The notes under the pieces are model-generated. The model saw only the letters and a list, made by a program, of their open reading frames with translations. It had not been told where the DNA came from and ran no database searches. Shown piece after piece: positions 58,376 through 64,000 of a stretch of 64,000 bases of DNA. The first letter of the stretch is position 1; each line of letters opens with the position of its first letter. The DNA comes from GCA-003244245 sp052390115. GTDB lineage: Bacteria > Actinomycetota > Actinomycetes > Mycobacteriales > Pseudonocardiaceae. The DNA is taken from assembly GCA_052390115.1 (NCBI GenBank), contig JBQTHE010000007.1, positions 1-64,000 on the forward strand. The letters run 5' to 3'. Made by a program: the position numbers and the translations under genes.

Positions 58376-59647
58376 ATGACCGGTGCACTGCCCGCCACGG
58401 TGACCGCCCGGCGGCGCTCGACGGGCTCGCGCCTGGGCCCGCTGCCCGTCGTCAACCTGGTGTTGCTGGAGATCGGGCTGGCCATCGGTCTGGCGCTACT
58501 CGCGGTGGACACCGCCCTGTGGTGGGCAGCGCTGGGAATCCTGCTGGTCGCAGCACCACTGGCGCTAGGGCGGTGGCGCGGCCGGTGGCTCGTCCGGTGG
58601 GTCCAGCTCACCGCACGCTACCTGGCGCGCTCACGCGGCCCCCAGGTGCTGAAGATGGCAAGCGTCACCAGTCCGGACCCGGTGGCAGTTGGCCACCCGC
58701 CGGCCTCCGAGGAGCCGATCCTGGGTTCCGACAATCCGCAGGTCGCCCTGCTTCGCCTCGTCGTGCCGGATCTGATCGTCGCGCATGGCGCCGACCACCG
58801 GCGGGAACCGTTGGGCTTGGCTTGGCACCAGGGCACGTGGACCGCGGTGTTGCAGGTGGACGCTGCACCGTCACTGATCACCCCCGTCGGTGGCACGCCC
58901 AACCTGCCACTCGGCGCGCTCGCCCCTTGCCTGGAAGATCGCGGCGTGGTGCTGGACGCGATCCAGGTGATCTGGCACTGCTACCCGGGCAACGCCGCGC
59001 TGCCGTCGTCGTCCCCTGCGCTGCGCTCCTACCTCGAGGTCTTGGGTCCGCTGCCGGCAGCCGCCCGTCGCACCACCTGGGTCGTGTTGCGGTTGGACCC
59101 CCGCCGTTGCCTGGCCGCGGTGGCCGAGCGCGGTGGCGGGGTGATGGGCGCGCATCGCGCACTGATCGGTGCACTGGCCCGGGTGCGCAGCGCGCTGGAA
59201 GCCCGGGACGTCTTAACCCGACCGCTGGACGCCGACCAGCTGTTGCGTGCCGGGATCTCCGCCGCCGAGCTGTCCGCGGTGGCCGGCACCGGGGAGCAGG
59301 TGGCGCTGAGCGAAGGGTGGACTGCGGTCACCGCCGCCGGGGTGGGGCACGCCGGCTACGCGATCAGCGGCTGGCAGGTGAGGGGCGTCGCGCCTAACCT
59401 CACCGCCTTGACCGGGGTTCGCGCACTGTCCACGACGGTCGCGCTGTCGCTGTCGCCTGGGGGGGACGGCGCTGAGGTCGGGCTGCGGGGTCTGGTCCGG
59501 GTCAGCGCCCGCAGCCACGCCGAACTCGAGGCGGCCGACTGCCGGCTGCAGGCCGTCTCGGAACGCCTCGGGGTGACGCTCACTCCGCTACACGGGTTGC
59601 AGACCGCCGGTCTGGCCGCGACGCTGCCGCTGGGGGTATCCGGATGA
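58376..59647 (+). CDS. eccE: Type VII secretion protein EccE
   Basis: A 423-aa protein with two N-terminal helices (LPVVNLVLLEIGLAIGLALL; LWWAALGILLVAAPLALGRW) and an EccE-like soluble domain. ATG 58376 has GGAGG about 8 nt upstream. Next to EccB this fits EccE, a peripheral membrane component of ESX machines. It overlaps the next gene by 4 bp. EccC, EccD, MycP and the Esx substrates are not in the window. Confidence 0.78.
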   Translation: MTGALPATVTARRRSTGSRLGPLPVVNLVLLEIGLAIGLALLAVDTALWWAALGILLVAAPLALGRWRGRWLVRWVQLTARYLARSRGPQVLKMASVTSPDPVAVGHPPASEEPILGSDNPQVALLRLVVPDLIVAHGADHRREPLGLAWHQGTWTAVLQVDAAPSLITPVGGTPNLPLGALAPCLEDRGVVLDAIQVIWHCYPGNAALPSSSPALRSYLEVLGPLPAAARRTTWVVLRLDPRRCLAAVAERGGGVMGAHRALIGALARVRSALEARDVLTRPLDADQLLRAGISAAELSAVAGTGEQVALSEGWTAVTAAGVGHAGYAISGWQVRGVAPNLTALTGVRALSTTVALSLSPGGDGAEVGLRGLVRVSARSHAELEAADCRLQAVSERLGVTLTPLHGLQTAGLAATLPLGVSG

Positions 59648-60363
59648 GGACCCTGAGTAACCCGGCAGGAACCCGGGCGGTCGCACCGGAGTTCCTGGTC
59701 ACGCCCGGTCTGCTCGACGCGGTCAGCCCCCCGGCAGATCGCGGGGGCATGGTGCTGGGCTCGGGCCCGCACGACGAACCGCTGAGTGTGTCGGTGCTGC
59801 GCCCGGAGCCGACCCGGCTGGTCGGAGTCGGTGGGCTCTACCTGGCTCGCCAGCTCGTCCTGCGGGCGATGGCCACCGGCGCCTGGGTGGTGATCGCCAC
59901 TGGCCGACCCGCTGCCTGGCAGCCGCTCACCCGAGCCGCCGGCGAAGGCCCCGACGGTCGTCCCGCCCCGCTGGTGCAGGTCCGCCCGCTTGCCCCAGTC
60001 GAGCTGCCACGGGCTTCGGAGGACGCGCCACTGCTGGTCGTGCACGACGGCGGAGCGGTGCCCCAGGAGCTGTTCTCGCCCCGCTCACCGTGGCAGACCA
60101 CCCTGTACGTGCTGCCCTACCTGCACCCGCAGGTCGAGGGCACCGCCAACAACGCCAACCTCGTCCTGCTCCAGCGGCTACCGGTTGACCAGGCGCAGCT
60201 GGCGGCCCGGATGTGGCGGCTGTCCCCGCCGATGATGGACCAGCTGGCGGCATTACCTGACGACGGTGTGGTGGCGTTGGGACCCAATCTCTGGCTGCCG
60301 CTGCGGCTGGTCACCACACCGGCAGAACGGGAGATCCTCGGACCGGTACGCCGGGGGGATTGA
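59644..60363 (+). CDS. T7SS-associated hypothetical protein
   Basis: A 239-aa protein encoded directly after eccE with a 4-bp overlap. It has an LVGVGGLYLARQLVLRAMAT nucleotide-handling-like segment and VVIATGRPAAWQPL, but no firm domain. It lacks transmembrane helices. By position it probably belongs to the ESX locus. Confidence 0.7.
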   Translation: MRTLSNPAGTRAVAPEFLVTPGLLDAVSPPADRGGMVLGSGPHDEPLSVSVLRPEPTRLVGVGGLYLARQLVLRAMATGAWVVIATGRPAAWQPLTRAAGEGPDGRPAPLVQVRPLAPVELPRASEDAPLLVVHDGGAVPQELFSPRSPWQTTLYVLPYLHPQVEGTANNANLVLLQRLPVDQAQLAARMWRLSPPMMDQLAALPDDGVVALGPNLWLPLRLVTTPAEREILGPVRRGD

Positions 60364-60374
60364 TCACGGCGTGC

Positions 60375-61615
60375 TCAGCCAGTGGCGGGGCCAGACGATC
60401 CAGCAGCAGTTACTGATCGAGGCTGGCCGAGGCCTCGCGTCCGCCAGACCGCAATGAGCAGGCTGATCGCGACGACCACATAGGTGGCCCCGACCACCTG
60501 CTCGAGCGGTGTCCACGCCAGCTCACGACCGTCATTCCGGGGCAGAAATTGGAACGGCGCGGAATAAAACGAGACCAGTAGGAGGCCAGTGGCGGCCGCC
60601 CAGCCGGCTGAACGCTGACGCATCGCTTGAGAAGTTGTCACAACGAGCGCCGGCAAAATCCATACCCAGTGATGTGACCATGAGGTAGGCGAAACCAGTA
60701 GGGCCAGCCCGGCTATCGCGACAAGTGCGAGCAAGTGATCCGTGCTGCGCGCTACAGGAATGACGAGCAGCAACAATACCGTGAACACCGCGAGCCAAGC
60801 TACTGTCATGGAAATGCCGGTCAGGCCGATTCGGGAGAGCACGGCTTGCACCGATTCGTTGGAGTAGTACGCCGATCCGCTGACTCCGGATACCGGACCG
60901 CCACGCCAGTACCGGATCGACGACTCACTGTCGATCACGAACGCGATCCCGCTTGCCGCCACCGCGGTCACCATAGCGACTACGGCCGCCTTGCGGTCGC
61001 CCCGCAGCAGGAAAAACAGCACGAACGCGCCGGGGTCAACTTGATTGCTGCTGCGATCCCGACCAACAGCCCTCGTGGCCAGCGAGGCTTTTCGACCAGG
61101 CAGTCCAGCGCGACCAGCGCCATGAGGATGAGGTTGATCTGACCGAAGTCGAGGGTCGCCCGCACTGGCTCAAGCAGCATCGCCAAGGGCAGAGCCGCCG
61201 ACGTCACCGCCGCGGCCCTGTTCCGAGGGCTCATTGGCCGGGCAAACCGAAGCGCCAAGTAGAGCGTGACAGCGAGGCTGAGCGACGACAGCGCGAACAG
61301 CGTAATCAACGCAACGGTCCACGGCAGAATCGCGAGCGGCGTAAGTACCATAGCCGCGAACGGTGGGTAGATAAACGGCAGCGCGAGGCCACTGCCCGTT
61401 GCCGGCAGGGTTCCATACATATCGTTGCCGTCCAGCCACGCTCTCACCCCGAGGCGGTACACATCCAGGTCCAGACTCCCAGCAGAATGCAGGAGAAATC
61501 CGGCCACTACAACCCAGAGTGGCAGGCTGATCGCCAGCAACAAGCTGGACGACGGAGTCCCGCTGCGCGGCGTCGATGAATCGCGCGCATGCGGCTGAGC
61601 TGGATCACAACTCAA
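60375..61615 (-). pseudogene. GT87-family (alpha-1,2-)mannosyltransferase with frameshift
   Basis: Two overlapping frames encode one multi-pass GT-C glycosyltransferase. The N-terminal part has LDLDVYRLGVRAWLDGNDMY, the acidic loop-1 DxD region, LALPFIYPPFAAMVLTPLAI and DFGQINLILMALVALDCLVE. The frame is lost at about 61028-61036 within KLTPA-(A)-FVLFFLLRG, which looks like one missing base. The C-terminal half then continues (AFVIDSESSIRYWRGGPVSG; VSPTSWSHHWVWILPALVVT). Relatives are polyprenol-phosphate-mannose transferases. TTG 61615 is a possible start. Confidence 0.75.
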
Positions 61616-61693
61616 TGAACGAGCCTTCGGCCGACATCGCGCCAGCTTAGTGGTCGTCGCCCGGTGCTCGGATCTGGCCCTGGGCTGGTGCGT

Positions 61694-61753
61694 CGTGAAC
61701 TCGACGCTATCGACATTTCCGCTCATGCAAACGTCGGTGGTGTCGAGTTCACG
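61694..61753. terminator. Hairpin, GAACTCGAC family
   Basis: CGTGAACTCGAC (61694-61705) and GTCGAGTTCACG (61742-61753) are perfectly complementary 12-mers. It lies in the region between the mannosyltransferase start and the DUF4177 gene. Third member of the hairpin family with 13352-13415 and 48486-48543. Confidence 0.45.
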
Positions 61754-61879
61754 GCTTGGGGGGCGACCGCTTCACCATCAGCAGACACCGCTGGGAGTGG
61801 GCTTGCGATGACGGCACGAGCATGGTGGTAGCCGGGGGCGAGCATGCCTGTGGATGCACCATCGGAATCAGGAGGCGCC

Positions 61880-62089
61880 ATGGCAACGGCCTACGAGTAC
61901 CGGGTGGTCGAGCTTCGTGAGGGCTTGCTCGGCGGCAAGATGTCCGGTGACAAACTCGAGAAGATCCTCAACGAGCATGCGGGCAAGGGATGGCAGCTCA
62001 AGGCCATCACCGCAGTCGAGGTGAAGGGACGGATCGGGCCTGGCGGTGTCGACGGTGTGCTCGTCACCTTCGAGCGTCCTCGCGGCTGA
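61880..62089 (+). CDS. DUF4177 domain protein
   Basis: A 69-aa protein (MATAYEYRVVELREGLLGGK; SGDKLEKILNEHAGKGWQLK; ...) with the DUF4177 pattern of a small beta-alpha-beta fold (YEYRVV...LEKxLNExAxxGWxLKxIT). Function unknown. ATG 61880 follows GGAGG at 61871-61875. It converges with truA. Confidence 0.82.
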   Translation: MATAYEYRVVELREGLLGGKMSGDKLEKILNEHAGKGWQLKAITAVEVKGRIGPGGVDGVLVTFERPRG

Positions 62090-62098
62090 AGCCCTCCG

Positions 62099-62947
62099 CT
62101 ACGGGGCGACGCCACGAGCGACCCGCCGGGCGCGGGTCTGCTCGGCGCGGGCGGCGAGCTGGTCGTCGTCGGGATAGTCCACGCCGACCAGGGTGAGGCC
62201 GTGCGCTCGCGCCACGGTCACCTCGCTGGCGCGGGCGGTATGGCGCAGCAGACCGGCGGGCCAGTCCGGAGGGCGCCGGCCGTCGCCCACCGACAGCAGG
62301 GCGCCCACCAGGCTGCGCACCATCGAGTGGCAGAACGCGTCCGCCGCGATGTGCGCCACCAGCTGGTGCGGTTCGTCGCGGGTCCACTCCAGCCGCTGCA
62401 GCGCGCGCACTGTGCTGGCACCCTCCCGGCGTCGGCAGAACGCGGCGAAGTCGTGTTCGCCGAGTAGCAGGCTGCTCGCCGCGTTCATCGCGGTGTCGTC
62501 GAGCCGACGGGGGTGGGCCAGCGTGTCGTACCGGCGCAGCGGGTCGACTCCCCACGGTGCATCGCAGACCCGGTACCGGTAGTGGCGCCGCAGCGCGGAG
62601 AAGCGGGCGTCGGAGGTGCGCGGCCCCGAAGACACCCCTGGCACCCCCACGGCCACCCGCAACAGCCCGGCGAGCCGGTGGCCTAGCTCGTCGGGAGCCA
62701 GCACGCCGGGCGGCACATCGAGGTGCGCGACCTGCCCGGTGGCGTGCACCCCAGCGTCGGTGCGCCCAGCGACGGTGAGGGTGGCCTGGATCCGCGTCAC
62801 GGTAGCCAGCGCGTGCTCAAGAACCCCTTGGACGGTCCGTCGGCCCGGTTGATGGGCCCATCCAGAGAAGCCGGACCCGTCGTAGCTGATATCCAGCCGG
62901 TAGCGCAGGAGCCCGCTGTCCCCATGGGGGGCAGCGGGCTCCTGCAA
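62099..62947 (-). CDS. truA: tRNA pseudouridine(38-40) synthase TruA
   Basis: A 282-aa pseudouridine synthase modifying U38-U40 of tRNA anticodon stems. The N-terminal RYRLDISYDGSGFSGWAHQP and the catalytic Asp in VAGRTDAGVHATGQVAHLDV are clear, and the C-terminal RSLVGALLSVG core motif is present. Length and order (rpoA-rplQ-truA) are typical for actinobacteria. ATG 62947 lies 14 bp from the rplQ stop; probably co-transcribed. Confidence 0.95.
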   Translation of the reverse strand: MQEPAAPHGDSGLLRYRLDISYDGSGFSGWAHQPGRRTVQGVLEHALATVTRIQATLTVAGRTDAGVHATGQVAHLDVPPGVLAPDELGHRLAGLLRVAVGVPGVSSGPRTSDARFSALRRHYRYRVCDAPWGVDPLRRYDTLAHPRRLDDTAMNAASSLLLGEHDFAAFCRRREGASTVRALQRLEWTRDEPHQLVAHIAADAFCHSMVRSLVGALLSVGDGRRPPDWPAGLLRHTARASEVTVARAHGLTLVGVDYPDDDQLAARAEQTRARRVARGVAP

Positions 62948-62961
62948 TGCGTTGCTCGGGG

Positions 62962-63546
62962 TCAGGATTTGCCCTCATCGTCCGCGGCGACGGGAGTGTT
63001 GTCGGGGGCGGCGCTCTGCTCGATCGGTGCGTCATCTGCCGCACCCTGCTCGATCGGTGCGTCATCTGCCGCACCCTGCGCGACTGGCGCGATGGGCGCC
63101 ACTGGCGCCTCGTCGGAGGTCTCCGTTGCGGTCTTCGCCGGCTGGCTCTTGAAGGCCCGGCGCTTGACCTCCTCGACATCTGTAGCGGTGCGCTCGGTGA
63201 CCAGCGCGATGACCGCCATCGGAGCGTTGTCACCCTTTCGTGGCATCGTCTTGACGATCCGGGTGTAGCCACCCGGCCTGGTCGCGAAATGCGGGCCGAT
63301 CTCCGCGACCAGCTTGTGCACCACGTCCTTGTCCCGGATCACCCGCATGATCTCGCGGCGGTTGTGCAAGTCCGCCTTGCGGGCCTTGGTGATCAACCGC
63401 TCGGCGAACGGGCGCAGCCGCTTCGCCTTGGCCTCAGTGGTGGTGATCTGGCCGTGGGTGAACAGCGACGTCGCCAGGTTGGCCAGCATCAGCCGCTCAT
63501 GGGCCGGCGACCCACCAAGCCGGGCGCCCTTAGTCGGCGTTGGCAC
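62962..63546 (-). CDS. rplQ: 50S ribosomal protein L17 with Ala/Asp-rich tail
   Basis: A 194-aa L17. The conserved core runs to about residue 125 (RLGGSPAHERLMLANLATSL, then GQITTTEAKAKRLRPFAERL). A low-complexity C-terminal extension of about 65 residues follows, containing two copies of GAADDAPIEQ. The extension is acidic and longer than in most bacteria but common in actinobacteria. It sits downstream of rpoA in the usual order, with the palindrome at 63569-63610 between them. Confidence 0.95.
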   Translation of the reverse strand: MPTPTKGARLGGSPAHERLMLANLATSLFTHGQITTTEAKAKRLRPFAERLITKARKADLHNRREIMRVIRDKDVVHKLVAEIGPHFATRPGGYTRIVKTMPRKGDNAPMAVIALVTERTATDVEEVKRRAFKSQPAKTATETSDEAPVAPIAPVAQGAADDAPIEQGAADDAPIEQSAAPDNTPVAADDEGKS

Positions 63547-63568
63547 TTATGTCTCCCTTCGGTCGACG

Positions 63569-63610
63569 CGTGAGTGGCAATCGGTGCTATAGCACAGATT
63601 GCCACTCACG
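63569..63610. other. 42-bp palindrome between rpoA and rplQ
   Basis: CGTGAGTGGCAATC (63569-63582) pairs perfectly with 63597-63610. The intervening loop itself contains the palindrome GTGCTATAGCAC, so the whole 42 bp is symmetric but for one pair. It lies in the short rpoA-rplQ gap and may attenuate or process the operon mRNA. Confidence 0.6.
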
Positions 63611-63622
63611 GGTGCGCAGCAC

Positions 63623-64000
63623 TTAAAGCTGTTCGGTTTCTGCGTAGTCCTGGCCGTCGTCGGTACCGTCATCGGTGCCGTAATCGGCGGCGTTGTCGAC
63701 CCCGTTGTCGCTGACCTCGCCCCACCCGTCGATCGAGTACTCCGCCGCCGCGGCTGACGGGTCGAACCCGGGTGGGCTGTCCTTGAGCTGCAGGCCGAGG
63801 CCGGCCAGCTTGAGCTTCACCTCGTCGATCGACTTAGCGCCGAAGTTGCGGATGTCCAGCAGGTCGGCCTCGCTGCGGCTGACCAGCTCGCCAACGGTGT
63901 GGATGCCCTCCCGCTTGAGGCAGTTGTAGGACCGGACGGTGAGGTCCAGGTCCTCGATGGGCATCGCGAACGCCGCGATGGTGTCCGCCTCGGCCGGCGA
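63623..64000 (-). CDS. rpoA: RNA polymerase alpha subunit, C-terminal part
   Basis: The frame runs off the right edge and encodes the alpha C-terminal domain (MPIEDLDLTVRSYNCLKREG, then IHTVGELVSRSEADLLDIRN with the FGAKSIDEVK helix), followed by a Gly/Asp-rich acidic tail (NAADYGTDDGTDDGQDYAET). The N-terminal domain lies beyond the window. Adjacent rplQ and truA confirm the conserved ribosomal locus end. Confidence 0.95.
   Translation of the reverse strand, partial: SPAEADTIAAFAMPIEDLDLTVRSYNCLKREGIHTVGELVSRSEADLLDIRNFGAKSIDEVKLKLAGLGLQLKDSPPGFDPSAAAAEYSIDGWGEVSDNGVDNAADYGTDDGTDDGQDYAETEQL

Overview
The window is high-GC DNA with dense, tightly coupled genes, GTG/TTG starts, an ESX-type secretion locus (EccB/EccE) beside truA-rplQ-rpoA, XRE-DUF5753 regulators and a BTAD regulator. 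This points to a filamentous actinobacterium, most likely Pseudonocardiales. That assignment is inferred from gene content and order; no rRNA or complete phylogenetic marker is present.

Layout. 1-1.1 kb: thiS-thiG. 1.1-10 kb: mixed accessory genes (DUF899, a NaChBac-type ion channel, acyltransferase/patatin pair, GNAT, chlorite dismutase, MFS), with a broken arylamine N-acetyltransferase and a mosaic duplication. 10-13.5 kb: broken phosphotransferase, then a coupled small ORF-DUF6879-XRE/DUF5753 cassette. 13.5-19.7 kb: membrane protein, FAD oxidoreductase divergent from a BTAD/NB-ARC regulator, and a decayed C1 peptidase. 19.7-22.3 kb: thiD-thiC under a TPP riboswitch. 22.4-23.7 kb: nucleotide-sugar dehydrogenase.

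23.7-28.6 kb is the most distinctive region. A second small ORF-DUF6879-XRE cassette points left and a graspetide operon points right: ATP-grasp-target precursor, ATP-grasp ligase and PCMT-like methyltransferase. This is the architecture of aspartimidylated graspetides such as fuscimiditide. The two arms share an intergenic region with two AT-rich palindromes and a TTGCATAG motif that also recurs at the first cassette.

28.7-32 kb: hydroxyacid dehydrogenase, MFS exporter and a GntR/periplasmic-binding-like regulator. 32.3-36.7 kb: two divergent operons, a HAD/methyltransferase/kinase-like/unknown set facing a PLD-like plus 2H-phosphoesterase pair, with 11-bp direct repeats between them; no known system was recognised. 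36.8-43 kb: NeuC and NeuB homologues with a methyltransferase, enclosing an eight-gene CsbD/Asp23/DUF2273/AmaP cell-envelope stress block. 43-46.2 kb: a tightly overlapping five-gene operon built around an eight-cysteine Tat-exported protein with MauD- and MauE-like partners. 46-52 kb: HtrA-like protease, MazEF, toxin-antitoxin debris, peptide deformylase, a LytR_C protein and a truncated ABC-F gene. 51.5-56.7 kb: TetR, phosphotransferase, MFS, CocE hydrolase and a VOC protein. 56.8-64 kb: EccB, EccE, a frameshifted GT87 mannosyltransferase, truA, rplQ and the 3' part of rpoA.

Two features run through the whole window. Broken genes are frequent: about ten are truncated, internally deleted, frameshifted or nonsense-interrupted. 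Short repeats are also frequent, including a 22-bp tandem family at three sites and a family of GAACTCGACA-type hairpins.
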